Origin: Hyphomicrobium sp.
GTDB taxonomy: Bacteria; Pseudomonadota; Alphaproteobacteria; Rhizobiales; Hyphomicrobiaceae
NCBI GenBank assembly: GCA_016793445.1
Contig: JAEUME010000002.1
Location: forward strand, 188,501-252,500
Direction: 5' to 3'
DNA: 64,000 bases
Shown: one piece after another, positions 18,285-28,430 of the stretch
Position numbering within the stretch: position 1 is the first letter of the stretch
How the letters are laid out: every line of letters starts with the position of its first letter
Position numbers and translations under genes: made by a program
Notes under the pieces: generated by a model
Told to the model about the DNA's origin: nothing
The model's database searches: none
The model's input: the letters and a program-made list of their open reading frames with translations, nothing else

Positions 18285-19280
18285 TTAAATGAGACGCTTT
18301 TCGCACGCGAGTTGCGCAAGCTGTGCCTGAGGCCGCGCGCCGACGTGGCTGATGACTTCAGCGGCGGCGAAGCTGGCAAGTTTTCCGCACGTCTCGAGGG
18401 GATGGCCTTGCGAATATCCATACAGGAATCCCGCGGCATAAAGATCGCCTGCGCCTGTCGTGTCGACGACGTCATCGATGCGCACCGCGTCGATCTTTGT
18501 TGTCGTGCCCTCATTCAAAATGATCGATCCTTGCGCGCTTCGCGTGAGAACCGCAAGTCTGGTATCCCTGCTTGCGCGATTTGCAGCGTCGTCGAAATTG
18601 CTGGTTTCATAAAGCGAGGTAATTTCTTTTTCATTGGCGAAAAGAATATCGACGCCGGATTGTATGAGATCGAGAAACTCCGCGCGATGGCGATCGACGC
18701 AGAAGCCATCCGACAATGTCAGCGCGACTTTGCGGCCGGCGCGTTTGGCCTGCGCAAGCGCCGCGCGGAATGCAGCCTTGGCGTCATCGCGATCGAATAG
18801 ATAGCCTTCGAGATATAGGATTGCGCTGTCGGCGATAAGATCGCCATCGATCTGGCTGTGATCGAGATCGGTCGATATGCCCAGATATGTATTCATGGTG
18901 CGCTCGCCGTCGGGCGTGACAAGAATGAGCGATCGCGATGTTGGCTGCGATCCTGCAACCGGCGCGCTGGCGAAAGTGACGCCGATGGAGCGGATGTCGT
19001 GGGAAAAGATGCGGCCGAACTCGTCGTTGGCGACTTTGCCGATGAAGCCTGCCTTGCCGCCGAAAGAAGCGACGCCGGCAATGGTGTTTGCCGCCGAGCC
19101 GCCCGACATCTCGGTTGCCGGGCCCATGCCTGAATAGATCTTTGCAATCGCGCCGGCGTCGACGAGGCGCATGGACCCTTTGTCGGCGCCGATTTTGGCC
19201 AGATAAGCATCGTCGCATCGCCCGATGATGTCGACGATGGCATTGCCGATGCCGGTAACGTCAAAACGTGCCTTTGCCAT
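18285..19280 (-). CDS. PfkB-family carbohydrate/nucleoside kinase, adenosine-kinase-like
   Basis: A 331-residue ribokinase-fold protein. The N terminus GIGNAIVDII, the SGGSAANTIAG substrate-binding segment and the C-terminal DTTGAGDLYAAGF (273-285, catalytic Asp279) are typical. Alphaproteobacterial proteins of this subgroup are usually annotated as adenosine kinase; a sugar substrate cannot be ruled out. The gene points left, with holA 68 bases behind it, and may be read through from leuS-lptE-holA. Confidence 0.87.
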   Translation of the reverse strand: MAKARFDVTGIGNAIVDIIGRCDDAYLAKIGADKGSMRLVDAGAIAKIYSGMGPATEMSGGSAANTIAGVASFGGKAGFIGKVANDEFGRIFSHDIRSIGVTFASAPVAGSQPTSRSLILVTPDGERTMNTYLGISTDLDHSQIDGDLIADSAILYLEGYLFDRDDAKAAFRAALAQAKRAGRKVALTLSDGFCVDRHRAEFLDLIQSGVDILFANEKEITSLYETSNFDDAANRASRDTRLAVLTRSAQGSIILNEGTTTKIDAVRIDDVVDTTGAGDLYAAGFLYGYSQGHPLETCGKLASFAAAEVISHVGARPQAQLAQLACEKRLI

Positions 19281-19348
19281 GAGAATATCGCTCCCCGAGT
19301 TGCGCGAGGCGCACTATACGGTTCGAGGTCTGCCCCGCAAGGCCGGCT

Positions 19349-20416
19349 TCAGCGGCGGCGTGCCGCGCTTTGGGCGGACTGCGTACCGCGAAGCGAGCCC
19401 CCGGCCATGGCAGACAGCGCGAGGATGAGCCGCTCGGCCAACGTCTCTTCCAGTTGCGAGGAAAGCCGCGCGGCCTTGGCTGCTTCCGCAATGCGCCGCA
19501 AGGCCTGAACGAGGCCTGCGTGGCTCCAGCGGCGTATCTGGCCTGCGAAGATGTCACGCTGCTTGAAGTGAAGCGGCGGGCGAAGGGTGCGCAGAACATC
19601 ATCCAGCGTGCGGCCGGAGTCGAGCTCACCGCGCACGCGATGCAGTTTGAGGAAATAACGCTGTGTGATGAGAATGATCGCCTGAGCGCTCTCGCCCGAC
19701 GCAATGGCCCGGCTCAAATCGCCAATGGCGCGCTCCACGTCACCACTGGCAGCGGCCTCCGGTATGCGTTCAAGTCCCAGATCGGAAGCATCGCCGACGA
19801 CCGCTTCGACGTCGTCCAGAGTAATCTCGCTCTGACCCATGGCGTAGAGCGCAAGTTTCTCGACCTCGGCGCGCGACAATGCTCTGTCGGCGCCCAGCCG
19901 TGCGATCAGCTCCTGGCGTGCGTCTGTTGCGATTTTCATGCTGTACTGGCCAAGCACTTCGGCAATGAGGCTTTCGATGGCCGCCGCGTCGTCGGCGTAG
20001 CAAGCAACAGCGGCCGCGTGCGCCTTGCCTTCAAAGAGTGCGCGCAGGGCGTCGGTCGGCTTCAGGTTACCGGCTTCGACAATCAGGAAGCCTTCGTGTC
20101 CGGCGGTTTCCAGGATCGGCTTCAAGGTCGTAGCAGCGATCCGGCGGCCTGCCGTCGCACGGATAATTTTGCGGCCCGAAAACATCGGCCGTGTGTCGAG
20201 TTCGACAGCCAGCCGATCGGGGTCGGTATCGAGATCGTTGTCGTCGAGCCGCAGGATCTCGCCAGAGGGATCCTCACGCGCGGCAATCAATTTCGCCAGC
20301 CGATCCGAGCGCTCGGCGACCATGCCGGGGTCCGAACCGTAGAACAGCACGGCCGACAGCGCTTGCGGCGGGTTCTTGAGAAAGGCGGCCGCTTGGGCGG
20401 TTTTGACGGCGACCAT
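19349..20416 (-). CDS. holA: DNA polymerase III subunit delta
   Basis: A 355-residue clamp-loader subunit that opens the sliding clamp. The N-terminal AVLFYGSDPGMVAERSDRLAKLI and the middle EKLALY, with EVEAVVGDASDLGLE-like text, match the HolA family. The start is the ATG at 20416 with AGGAG (20425-20429) 8 bases before it; the frame runs to 20464 but without support. The order leuS-lptE-holA is widely conserved in proteobacteria. Confidence 0.92.
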   Translation of the reverse strand: MVAVKTAQAAAFLKNPPQALSAVLFYGSDPGMVAERSDRLAKLIAAREDPSGEILRLDDNDLDTDPDRLAVELDTRPMFSGRKIIRATAGRRIAATTLKPILETAGHEGFLIVEAGNLKPTDALRALFEGKAHAAAVACYADDAAAIESLIAEVLGQYSMKIATDARQELIARLGADRALSRAEVEKLALYAMGQSEITLDDVEAVVGDASDLGLERIPEAAASGDVERAIGDLSRAIASGESAQAIILITQRYFLKLHRVRGELDSGRTLDDVLRTLRPPLHFKQRDIFAGQIRRWSHAGLVQALRRIAEAAKAARLSSQLEETLAERLILALSAMAGGSLRGTQSAQSAARRR

Positions 20417-20470
20417 CAGACGAACTCCTGGACGCCGCGGGCCAGGATCATCCTGGGCTTGCACTCATGC

Positions 20471-21049
20471 TCAAACGGGCTGGGCGAGGTAGGCAAGCAG
20501 ACGCGTGCGAAGTTCCTCGCCCACCGTCCTTGCGGCGCGGTTCTCCGCATCCTCACGGGCGCGGACGTTGGCGAATACACTGTTTACACGCTCAAAGCCC
20601 GCACGGCCATAGCTCTTGCCTTCCAGCATGACGGCTTTGTCCGTCAAGCGGATGAGCCTGAAAGATGCGTCGAGCCGGTAGGTCTGCCCGCGGGCGTTGC
20701 CGTCGATCTCGACGAGCGTGGACGAGACGCTTTCGCGGATGGCGATTTCCAGCCGGTATTCAGGCGGCAAAGGTGCACCCCCGCCGTTGGCCTGGAAAAT
20801 GAACTCGTTGCGCAGTTGCTGGCCGACTCGGCCAGGGATAGGCGCGATGTCGACCGTTTGGAGCTTCTCCGAAACGTTGGCGCCGCCAACGGAAGACGTT
20901 GCATAGAGGGGACGGAATCCCGACCCGTCGCTGCAGCCGCCCACCAGAACGGCGCTGCCGATGGCGGATAGAAGACCCATGGCGAATACCGCTGAGCGCA
21001 CGGAGCGTGCCCGCAGTGAAAAGGCGCGTTTGGTCTTACCCAACGACAT
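20471..21049 (-). CDS. lptE: LPS-assembly lipoprotein LptE
   Basis: A 192-residue outer membrane lipoprotein that plugs LptD and helps insert lipopolysaccharide. A hydrophobic signal ends in the lipobox LVGGC with Cys39; GFRPLYA follows, as in other LptE proteins. Its start lies 14 bases inside the end of leuS, so it is coupled to leuS. The exact start within the basic N terminus is uncertain; an internal Met24 would give a shorter signal. Confidence 0.88.
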   Translation of the reverse strand: MSLGKTKRAFSLRARSVRSAVFAMGLLSAIGSAVLVGGCSDGSGFRPLYATSSVGGANVSEKLQTVDIAPIPGRVGQQLRNEFIFQANGGGAPLPPEYRLEIAIRESVSSTLVEIDGNARGQTYRLDASFRLIRLTDKAVMLEGKSYGRAGFERVNSVFANVRAREDAENRAARTVGEELRTRLLAYLAQPV

Positions 21050-23660
21050 TCACAATCCTCTGCGGCACCACGATCACTTTCTTGACCGTCCTGCCTTCCA
21101 GTGCCCTTAACACCGGTTCGAGCTTCAAAGCCGCGGCCTCAACCTCCGCGTTGGTCGCGGACCGCGAAATGACCAGCTCATCCCGGCGTTTCCCGTTTAC
21201 TTGTACGGCGATGGTGACTTGATCGTCAACGAGAAGGCCCGGTTCGGCAGCGGGCCAAGCCTCATTCGCGACAAGCGTGTTGTATCCGAGCCGCGCCCAG
21301 CATTCTTCAGCCAAATGCGGCATCATCGGGCCGATCATGCGCGTCATCAGCTCCGCAGCCTCACGGATTGCGTGAGGAAGGCCATCCCCGGACTTAGATA
21401 GGGCGGCGGAGAGCACATTGGCAAGTTCGTGGATCGTGGCCACGGCGACGTTGAACCGCAGGCCTTCGATGGTCTTGCCGACCTGATCGAGCGCCTTGTG
21501 GGCCGCCTTGCGCACCTCTAGCGCTTCGGGCGAGAAAACGGATGGCTTGGAGCCCAGTTTCTCGGGGTAGCGCTCGGCGACGTCGTCGATGATGCGCCAG
21601 ACGCGCTGGATGAACCGGCCGGCGCCTGCAACGCCCGCCTCCGTCCAGATCACGTCGCGCTCGGGCGGACTGTCGGACAGCATGAACCAACGGGCGCAGT
21701 CGGCGCCGTAATGGGTGATGATGTCATCGGGGTCGACCAGATTCTTTTTGGACTTCGACATCTTCTCGATGGAGCCGATCGTGACCGGCCGGCCGCTCAA
21801 GACATCGATGGCTTTGCGCTGGCTGCCCTCGCCCTCGAAGCGCACGTCGCTGGGCAGCAGCCAGAAGCCATCTTCCGACTTGTAGGTCTCGTGCGTGACC
21901 ATGCCTTGGGTGAACAGGGCCGCGAACGGCTCGCGGGTGTTGCCCGAAAAGGAGAGATGTCCGCTGTCGCACATGGCGCGCACGAAGAAGCGCGAATAGA
22001 GCAGATGCAAAATCGCGTGTTCGATGCCGCCGATGTACTGGTCGACCGGAAGCCAGTATTTCGCGGCCTTCGCATTGACCGGCGTAGCGGCTTGCGGTGC
22101 GGTGAAGCGCACAAAATACCATGAGCTGTCGACGAAGGTGTCCATGGTGTCGGTTTCGCGCGTCGCTGGCTTGCCGCACTTGGGGCAGGCGCAATGCTTC
22201 CAGGTCGGATGCCGGTCGAGCGGATTTCCCGGCTTGTCGAAGGTCGCATCCTCGGGCAGCGTGACGGGCAGATCCTTGGCGGGCACGGGCACCACGCCGC
22301 AGGCCTTGCAATGCACAACCGGGATCGGACAGCCCCAATAGCGTTGGCGCGAAATGCCCCAATCGCGCAGTCGGAAGTTGACCTTACGCGCACCCTGCGG
22401 CTTGCCGCCGAGCTTTTGGTTCTCCAGCCGCCTAGCCGCCTCGTTGAAGGCATCGTTGGTGCCCATGCCGTCAAGAAAGCGCGAATTGATCATCACGCCA
22501 TCGTCTTCGTAAGCCTTGTTTTTCAGGCTGAACGTGACGGCGTCCTCACCCGGCGGGAGGATCACGGGCACGACGGGAAGGCCATAGCGGCGCGCAAAAT
22601 CCATGTCGCGTTGATCGCCCGAGGGACATCCGAAGATAGCGCCCGTGCCGTACTCCATCAGAATGAAATTCGCCACATAAACGGGAAGCGTCCACTCCTT
22701 GTCGAAGGGATGAACGGCGCGGATCCCGGTGTCATAGCCAAGCTTCTCGGCCGCCTCGATGGCGGCGACGGACGTGCCCATGCGGCGGCACTCCTCGCAG
22801 AACTCCGCGAGCGCAGGATTGTTCTCGCTTGCAGCCTTCGCGATCGGATGATCGGCGGCGACCGCCAGGAACGACGCGCCAAACAGCGTGTCGGGCCGGG
22901 TGGTGTAGATCTCGATCTCATCGAAGCCTTTAGGGGCTGTCGGCTTGTCGAGGGCCCAGCGGATCGACATACCCTCCGAGCGGCCGATCCAGTTCGCCTG
23001 CATCAGGCGCACTTTTTCGGGCCAGTTCGTCAGCGTGTCGAGATCGTCGAGCAACTCCTGGGCGTAAGCGGTGATCTTGAAGAACCACTGAGTGAGCTCG
23101 CGCTGTTCCACGAGCGCGCCGGAACGCCAGCCGCGCCCGTCGATGACCTGCTCGTTAGCCAGCACCGTATGATCGACCGGGTCCCAGTTGACCTTGGAGG
23201 ACTTGCGATAGGCGAGGCCCTTTTCGAGCATGTCGAGGAAGAGCTTCTGCTGGTGCTTGTAATAGTCTGGCGAGCAGGTCGCGATCTCGCGGCTCCAGTC
23301 AAGCGACAGGCCCATGGACTTGAGCTGTCCACGCATGGTGTCGATGTTCTGGTAGGTCCAGGCGCCAGGATGCACCTTGCGCTCCATGGCCGCATTTTCA
23401 GCGGGCATGCCGAAAGCGTCCCAGCCCATGGGATGGAGAACCGAAAACCCCTTCATGCGCTTGTAGCGGGCAAACACGTCGCCCATGGCGTAGTTGCGCA
23501 CATGGCCCATGTGGATGCGCCCCGAGGGGTAGGGGAACATCTCAAGGACATAACACTTGGCGGCGGCGTCATCTTCCTTGGAATGGAAAATGTCAGCCTT
23601 TTCCCACACTTGCTGCCAGTGCTTCTCGCGCGCGGGCGCGTTGTATCGTTCGGTCGCCAT
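21036..23660 (-). CDS. leuS: leucyl-tRNA synthetase
   Basis: An 874-residue class I aminoacyl-tRNA synthetase of normal length. The HIGH box appears as HMGH at residues 50-53 within [21 protein letters not shown], and the KMSKS loop as KMSKS near residue 634. The editing domain and a zinc-knuckle-like pair (CKACG, CPKCG) are present. First gene of leuS-lptE-holA. A long open frame on the opposite strand (22194-23852) is an antisense shadow. Confidence 0.97.
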   Translation of the reverse strand: MATERYNAPAREKHWQQVWEKADIFHSKEDDAAAKCYVLEMFPYPSGRIHMGHVRNYAMGDVFARYKRMKGFSVLHPMGWDAFGMPAENAAMERKVHPGAWTYQNIDTMRGQLKSMGLSLDWSREIATCSPDYYKHQQKLFLDMLEKGLAYRKSSKVNWDPVDHTVLANEQVIDGRGWRSGALVEQRELTQWFFKITAYAQELLDDLDTLTNWPEKVRLMQANWIGRSEGMSIRWALDKPTAPKGFDEIEIYTTRPDTLFGASFLAVAADHPIAKAASENNPALAEFCEECRRMGTSVAAIEAAEKLGYDTGIRAVHPFDKEWTLPVYVANFILMEYGTGAIFGCPSGDQRDMDFARRYGLPVVPVILPPGEDAVTFSLKNKAYEDDGVMINSRFLDGMGTNDAFNEAARRLENQKLGGKPQGARKVNFRLRDWGISRQRYWGCPIPVVHCKACGVVPVPAKDLPVTLPEDATFDKPGNPLDRHPTWKHCACPKCGKPATRETDTMDTFVDSSWYFVRFTAPQAATPVNAKAAKYWLPVDQYIGGIEHAILHLLYSRFFVRAMCDSGHLSFSGNTREPFAALFTQGMVTHETYKSEDGFWLLPSDVRFEGEGSQRKAIDVLSGRPVTIGSIEKMSKSKKNLVDPDDIITHYGADCARWFMLSDSPPERDVIWTEAGVAGAGRFIQRVWRIIDDVAERYPEKLGSKPSVFSPEALEVRKAAHKALDQVGKTIEGLRFNVAVATIHELANVLSAALSKSGDGLPHAIREAAELMTRMIGPMMPHLAEECWARLGYNTLVANEAWPAAEPGLLVDDQVTIAVQVNGKRRDELVISRSATNAEVEAAALKLEPVLRALEGRTVKKVIVVPQRIVNVVG

Positions 23661-24020
23661 GACGGGATGATCTTTCGGAATCGAAAAGCCGGACGTAAAG
23701 AGCCCAAAAGTCCACAGCGGGTCAAGGGCTTGCCCTTCGCGGCTGTGGCGGTTCGCATGAACTTAGGAATTCGCATGGCTTGCCGGCGCCGCGTGACGGC
23801 CTTGTCGACCGAGATGCCGATGGACCCGATCCAGGCACCAAGCGCGCGGTGAGCCATGAGTTTTGCGCCTTCATCGCAAAAAGGACGATCGTCATGGCGC
23901 GCTCGGTGCCGATCTCTTTCTTTTGGGCAGTATCGATGATACGGCGGGCTTCCGCGCATGACCGGAACTTGGTCCATCTGATCCTCAGGCTGCGAACCCG
24001 AAGGCGATAGATAGCGTTCC
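23661..24020. other. intergenic region without a recognisable gene
   Basis: A 360-base gap between the divergent leuS and YggS genes. Short open frames exist on both strands (for example 23780-24010 plus) but their translations show no family features, and none has a convincing ribosome-binding site. In related genomes a small gene sometimes lies behind leuS; I could not recognise one here. Promoters for both neighbours must lie inside. Confidence 0.5.
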
Positions 24021-24689
24021 ATGAGAGCCGACGATCGAGCGACAAACTTTCACGACGTGATCGCTGCCATCTCTGCCGCCGAAAAGACGGCAGGACGCGC
24101 GCCGGGAAGCGTGACACTGATTGCGGTTTCAAAGACGTTTGGCGCGCAGGACATCCGTCCGGTGCTTGATGCCGGACACCGCGACTTCGGCGAAAACAAG
24201 GTGCAGGAAGCGCAAGGCAAGTGGCCGGCGCTCAAGGCCGCATACGCCGATGTGCGGCTTCATCTCATCGGGCCTTTGCAGTCCAACAAGGCGAAGGACG
24301 CTGTGGCGCTCTTCGATGCCATTCATTCCATAGACCGGCCGAAAATCGCCCGTGCCGTCGCGGACGAAATGGCCAAGCAGGCGCGCAAATTGCAGCTCTT
24401 CGTGCAGGTGAATACCGGCGAGGAACCCCAGAAAGCCGGTGTCATGCCGCGCGAGGCGGCCGCGTTTCTCGCCATGTGCCGTGACGAGTTGAAGCTCGAG
24501 ATTGCGGGCCTGATGTGCATTCCTCCCGTTGAGGAGGAGCCTGCGGTCCATTTCGCATTTCTAGAGAAGCTCGCTCGCGAGACCGGCGTTGCGGGCCTGA
24601 GCATGGGCATGAGCAGCGACTACGAGACCGCAATCGAATTCGGTGCGACCCATGTCCGCATCGGAAGCGCGATTTTCGGATCGCGCTAG
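24021..24689 (+). CDS. YggS family pyridoxal-phosphate homeostasis protein
   Basis: A 222-residue PLP-binding TIM-barrel protein related to the N-terminal domain of alanine racemase. It helps control free pyridoxal phosphate. Seen: LIAVSKTFGAQDIRPVLDAGHRDFGENKVQEAQ with the PLP lysine in VSK, HLIGPLQSNK, and the C-terminal LSMGMSSDYETAIEFGATHVRIGSAIFG. Length and motifs are normal. Confidence 0.94.
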   Translation: MRADDRATNFHDVIAAISAAEKTAGRAPGSVTLIAVSKTFGAQDIRPVLDAGHRDFGENKVQEAQGKWPALKAAYADVRLHLIGPLQSNKAKDAVALFDAIHSIDRPKIARAVADEMAKQARKLQLFVQVNTGEEPQKAGVMPREAAAFLAMCRDELKLEIAGLMCIPPVEEEPAVHFAFLEKLARETGVAGLSMGMSSDYETAIEFGATHVRIGSAIFGSR

Positions 24690-24721
24690 GCTGAAACGCA
24701 GCAAACTTTGCGCAGTGCCAC

Positions 24722-25789
24722 ATGATCTTCACACTTGGCCGTATTTTGCCAGGAATGACCAAGACAGATTGCAAGTCCGGCACGGCGCACCGCCGTGGGC
24801 CGCGTTATTTCGGTCTCGTTGCAGTTGCGGGGCTGGGATTAGGTCTCCTCGTCAACGCGCAGCAGGCCTTCGCCGAGTGCGAGGATACGCAAGCCGCCGA
24901 TACGGCGCAGGTGCAAGGCGAGGCAGCCGACGAGACGTGCGAGGCACTGCCTCCGCTGCTGGATCTCAGTCTACCGGCAGCTAATGCCGCGGCAGCTTTG
25001 TCGGAGGACAAGGCGCCGCGTCCTGAGGTGAGCGAGCCGTCTTCATCGGCTGCCGCGCCTGCTCCGCTGGCGGTTCAATCTTCCGACGATAGCGTGTCGG
25101 CGCGCGCCAGCCTGCAAACGCTGCGCGACTACAATTCCCAGAAGGTCAAGCGCAAGGTGGAGCAGGCGCAGCGCCTGGCCCCGGAGGCTCTTGTCGCGCC
25201 AAAGACGCCTGTCGCATCGAAATCCGCCGTCGATGTGTGGAGCAGCTTGAATGCAGACGGATTGAACGACGCCACCAAGTCAGTGCGGACAGGCGCCGGT
25301 CTCGACTACAAGCTTGTCAAGAACGCCAGCGTGGGGGTGTTTGCCGAGCGCTCGGAGACGATTGCGCCGCAAGCATCTGGTGGGGATCAATCCGAGGACA
25401 AGGTCGCCGCCTATATGGCATTCAAGGCGCTTCCAGCGGTGACGATCGACACCACGACGCAATGGGAGACCGCCACTGCGGCCGATCCGGCCGTGGGAAA
25501 GCAAACCGAGGACAAGGGCTCGATTATTGTGGCGCCACGCATCGGAAAGTCTTTTGCGCTCGACAACGGGCAGACGATCGCGCCCTTCGTAACGGTGAAG
25601 CGCGAAATCGATCTGGCAGGCAAGTCCACGAATTCCGAAAGCGCTGGCACAGATAGCGCGGGTGCAGGTGTCACGTTCACCAAGCCGGACAGCTACTCGC
25701 TCAGTGTGACGACCGATGTGAGCACGGCTGGTGCGTCAGATCCCGCCAGCGTCAACAGCCGCCTGCAGTTTAAGCTCCCCTTGCCGTAA
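24722..25789 (+). CDS. secreted hypothetical protein, possibly an outer-membrane beta-barrel
   Basis: A 355-residue protein with a basic N terminus, a hydrophobic segment and a likely signal cleavage after A-F-A near residue 51. Residues about 65-120 are low-complexity, rich in A, S, P and E. The C-terminal half (about 185-355) alternates polar and hydrophobic residues in short strands (AGLDYKLVKNASVGVFAER, SIIVAPRIGKSFAL) ending in LQFKLPLP, which suggests a beta-rich envelope domain. The start is uncertain: the ATG at 24722 lacks a clear ribosome-binding site, and an ATG at 24755 is an alternative. No family was recognised. Confidence 0.68.
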   Translation: MIFTLGRILPGMTKTDCKSGTAHRRGPRYFGLVAVAGLGLGLLVNAQQAFAECEDTQAADTAQVQGEAADETCEALPPLLDLSLPAANAAAALSEDKAPRPEVSEPSSSAAAPAPLAVQSSDDSVSARASLQTLRDYNSQKVKRKVEQAQRLAPEALVAPKTPVASKSAVDVWSSLNADGLNDATKSVRTGAGLDYKLVKNASVGVFAERSETIAPQASGGDQSEDKVAAYMAFKALPAVTIDTTTQWETATAADPAVGKQTEDKGSIIVAPRIGKSFALDNGQTIAPFVTVKREIDLAGKSTNSESAGTDSAGAGVTFTKPDSYSLSVTTDVSTAGASDPASVNSRLQFKLPLP

Positions 25790-26086
25790 CGTGCAGCGTC
25801 GGGGAGGCCGCAAAGGAGTGCGGATCTTTTGCAACGCAGCTCCGCAAGAATGGCGCGATTGCACACGTGTGAGGCAGAAATCTCACGTAACGGAGCAAAG
25901 TGCACAGTTTCCAGCCTTGTCTTCACATCCCCACCTCTCATACTTAAGTCGAATCGCCAATATTGGCGCAGGCACCACGTCACGGCGCCAATAAAGCAGC
26001 CAGATTGAACTGGATTTGCGAGGAATTCAGGGGGAACCGCCCGAAAGGAGAGGCGTTGAAAACTTGAGCCGACGAGAGGTTGTGCC

Positions 26087-26629
26087 TTGCACATATTGGC
26101 CAAGACAACGTTTGCCCTCGCAGCTTGCGCGCTGGCTGCAAGCGGCTCCGCAGCGGCTGATGAACTGGGGCCGTGCCCCGGCGCCGATCAGGTCGAGACC
26201 GAACTTAAGAACTCCTCCTCTTCGGGGTATTACATTCCGGGCCTCAAGCTCATTGTCATGAACAAGACCGTTTTGGAGGGCTATGCGCCAGCTGTGCGCA
26301 AGTTCATCTTTGCACATGAATGCGCACACTCCGATCCCGTGGTCGCTGAGGATGAAATGGCGGCCGATTGCGCAGCTTCGCACAAGGGCGCGAGCGAAGG
26401 CTGGCTGGATCGCCCCAACGTTATCAAAGTGTGCGCCCATCTTTCGCGGTTTCCCGTGGACGCAACCCATCCTCCGGTAGGCGTGCGCTGCGCGAACATC
26501 CGCCGTTGCAGCGGCCTGTTCGGCGATGGCCCTCAACCGCAACTCCAAGATGCGCAGCGCGCGCCTGAGCGAAACCCCGATGCAACACCGTTGACGACGC
26601 CGACGGTCCTTGCACGGCAGCTCGACTAG
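26087..26629 (+). CDS. secreted protein with HExxH zinc-metallopeptidase motif
   Basis: A 180-residue protein starting at a TTG (26087) with GAGAGG 7 bases before it. The N terminus is a signal peptide ending near ASGSAAA. The core FIFAHECAHSDPVVAEDEMAADCAAS carries an HExxH motif (H-E-C-A-H) followed by an E-x-x-A-D element, as in small gluzincin-type peptidases. The remaining sequence has several cysteines and a polar, proline-rich tail. Peptidase activity is inference from the motif; the preceding 297 bases hold no recognisable gene. Confidence 0.65.
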   Translation: MHILAKTTFALAACALAASGSAAADELGPCPGADQVETELKNSSSSGYYIPGLKLIVMNKTVLEGYAPAVRKFIFAHECAHSDPVVAEDEMAADCAASHKGASEGWLDRPNVIKVCAHLSRFPVDATHPPVGVRCANIRRCSGLFGDGPQPQLQDAQRAPERNPDATPLTTPTVLARQLD

Positions 26630-26768
26630 CGGAGAATCGCATACTCGCCGCATAATACTTGGTATCCACCGCAAATTTCCGACCCGCGGCGTGTTTGCCG
26701 GTGCCCGATGCTAGCCTTCAGGATGATTCGTTTCGCAACGCGTGCCCGCGCGAAGGAGAGCAGCACAC

Positions 26769-27692
26769 ATGGCATCTTCGGCACATAAGAAGGATCCCGT
26801 TGAAGCCGAGGCGAAGGCAGCCGCCGCCGAGGCCGCGAACGTGGCGCGCGATGAAGTTTACGAGAGCAATGCCGGAAGCGCGCCCGGGCTCACAAAGCTT
26901 CAAAAGGCAAACGCGCAGGCACGTGAAGCTGCCAAAAGCAAGTGGCACGACTTCATGGTCGACGTGTGGATAACGCCCTTCAACGAAATCGAGTTCGGCT
27001 TCTGGAAGAAGGAACGAAACAAGGGCAAGTCGCGCCAGTTCACCACCGACATGGACGTGTTCGCCGAGATCGTCGAGTACGGCGAACGGACCGGCGTTCT
27101 CGGTTATCGCAAGGAGCTGTGGGACACTGCCACGGGAATGGACAAGCGGCTTGTTTTCAAGCTCTTCTCCGAGACGTTGAACTGGCGCGCCAGCATGGAT
27201 CTGATGCTCGCGCGCTCGATCCAGCAAACGATAGGGGCGCGGGGCTTGCCGGTGACAAGCTTCCTGATCAACACCTATGATGACGACTACGTGGTGACAC
27301 TGGAACGCTCAGCCAACAAGTGGCCGCTCATGCCTGAGCACTTCTCGTTCTTCATCATGGAGGATGGCACGCCGCGCTTCTACCGGTTGACGCGCGACTT
27401 CATCAACATCGGCGGCGATTACACGCTCATCGACCAGCACGGCGAGACTGTCGGCCATCTCGACGGCTCCATTCTGACCATCGGCGGAAAATGGTTCGGC
27501 ACGGTGCGGGGCGATCATGCCGATCCCCGCGTGATGATGGTGATGAAGTTGTTTGCCGGCATGATTGTGTTCAACAAGGCCGTGCGCCGGCACGTCAAGG
27601 CGCTGGCGTACGACGTCGCTGCGGGGCGCGTGGAGCCCGGTCTGCAGCGTCAGGAATCGGACTTGTACCTCAATCCACGCCGGGTGCGCTGA
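26769..27692 (+). CDS. hypothetical protein with tubby/LURP-one-like C-terminal domain
   Basis: A 307-residue protein from the ATG at 26769, with AAGGAGAG (26753-26760) 8 bases upstream. Residues 1-60 are charged and alanine-rich. The C-terminal part reads like the tubby-C-terminal/LURP-one fold: FYRLTRDFINIGGDYTLIDQ, then HGETVGHLDGSILTIGGKWFG. These domains bind phospholipid in scramblase-like proteins. No signal peptide or clear membrane helix is seen except a short hydrophobic stretch near MVMKLFAGMIVF. The fold call is inference by pattern. Confidence 0.6.
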   Translation: MASSAHKKDPVEAEAKAAAAEAANVARDEVYESNAGSAPGLTKLQKANAQAREAAKSKWHDFMVDVWITPFNEIEFGFWKKERNKGKSRQFTTDMDVFAEIVEYGERTGVLGYRKELWDTATGMDKRLVFKLFSETLNWRASMDLMLARSIQQTIGARGLPVTSFLINTYDDDYVVTLERSANKWPLMPEHFSFFIMEDGTPRFYRLTRDFINIGGDYTLIDQHGETVGHLDGSILTIGGKWFGTVRGDHADPRVMMVMKLFAGMIVFNKAVRRHVKALAYDVAAGRVEPGLQRQESDLYLNPRRVR

Positions 27693-27854
27693 TCGGAGCT
27701 GCCGCCGCATGGAGATGCGCGATCCCCGCCGGAGCGCTTTGGCATTTTCCCTATGCGCAAGTGGGCCGCCAATGCGTGGTACGGCTTCACGCCGCTTGGT
27801 TTCCTCGCTAGCGTGCGGCCGGCGGACAAATCCGCGTCTGGGAGGAGAGGGACG

Positions 27855-28199
27855 ATGCGCATTTCAAAACGGATGGTGGGACTGACCTGCGGTACGGCGC
27901 TGATGAGCCTGGGTGCGGTGGGGTACGCTCGGGCGGACGAGACCGGACTTGCCAGTTCTCACACGCTGCGCAAGGAAGGCGGCAGGCTGTGCATGGCCGA
28001 TCATTTCCACAGCGGCATGGGTGACGGCGCGACCAAGCCCGCGGCACGGACTGCTGCTGTGAAGGCCTGGGCCGATTTCGTCGATTTCGAATACGGGTCG
28101 GATTGGGCCCGTTTCGGCCGGGCCGCGTCGGTGTCGGTGAAGTACACCAAGGCCGAGACGGGCTGGACCGCGACCATCGAGGCTCGTCCCTGCCGCTAG
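27855..28199 (+). CDS. small secreted hypothetical protein
   Basis: A 114-residue protein from the ATG at 27855, preceded by a strong GGAGGAGAGGG. It has a signal peptide (basic start, hydrophobic core, cleavage near Y-A-R-A). The mature part contains CMADHFHSGMG, A-V-K-A-W, and ends in EARPCR, so two cysteines could form a disulfide. Such exported proteins with a tryptophan-rich core occur in Hyphomicrobiales but have no known role. An in-frame start at 27753 is rejected. Confidence 0.6.
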   Translation: MRISKRMVGLTCGTALMSLGAVGYARADETGLASSHTLRKEGGRLCMADHFHSGMGDGATKPAARTAAVKAWADFVDFEYGSDWARFGRAASVSVKYTKAETGWTATIEARPCR

Positions 28200-28263
28200 A
28201 GCGCTTTTCAGGTTTTAGTGGAATTAAGGGAACGCCCCGGACCATCGGTCTCAAGGTTTCCAT

Positions 28264-28283
28264 GGCCTCAAAAAGAAGAGGCC
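28264..28283. other. small hairpin after the secreted protein gene
   Basis: GGCCTC (28264-28269) and GAGGCC (28278-28283) form a 6-base-pair stem with an A-rich loop. There is no T-run, so it is at best a weak terminator between convergent genes. Confidence 0.3.
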
Positions 28284-28430
28284 GGAGGCGCGTTTCGCTG
28301 CCACCGGACCTCTCTTGAATACGGCTGATGCGCTGTGAGTACGCATCAAGAAAGCCAATCCCCGCTGATTTGCCCCCCTTGGCCCGAGATGCCCAATCTC
28401 AAGGGCCCAGAAGGGCACAAAAGCAAAAAA

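Noticed and set aside
22194..23852. Open frame of 552 codons antisense to leuS
   Set aside because: Shadow of leuS; arginine-, glycine- and histidine-rich, no motifs.
23780..24010. 76-codon frame in the leuS-YggS gap
   Set aside because: No ribosome-binding site and no recognisable composition or motif.
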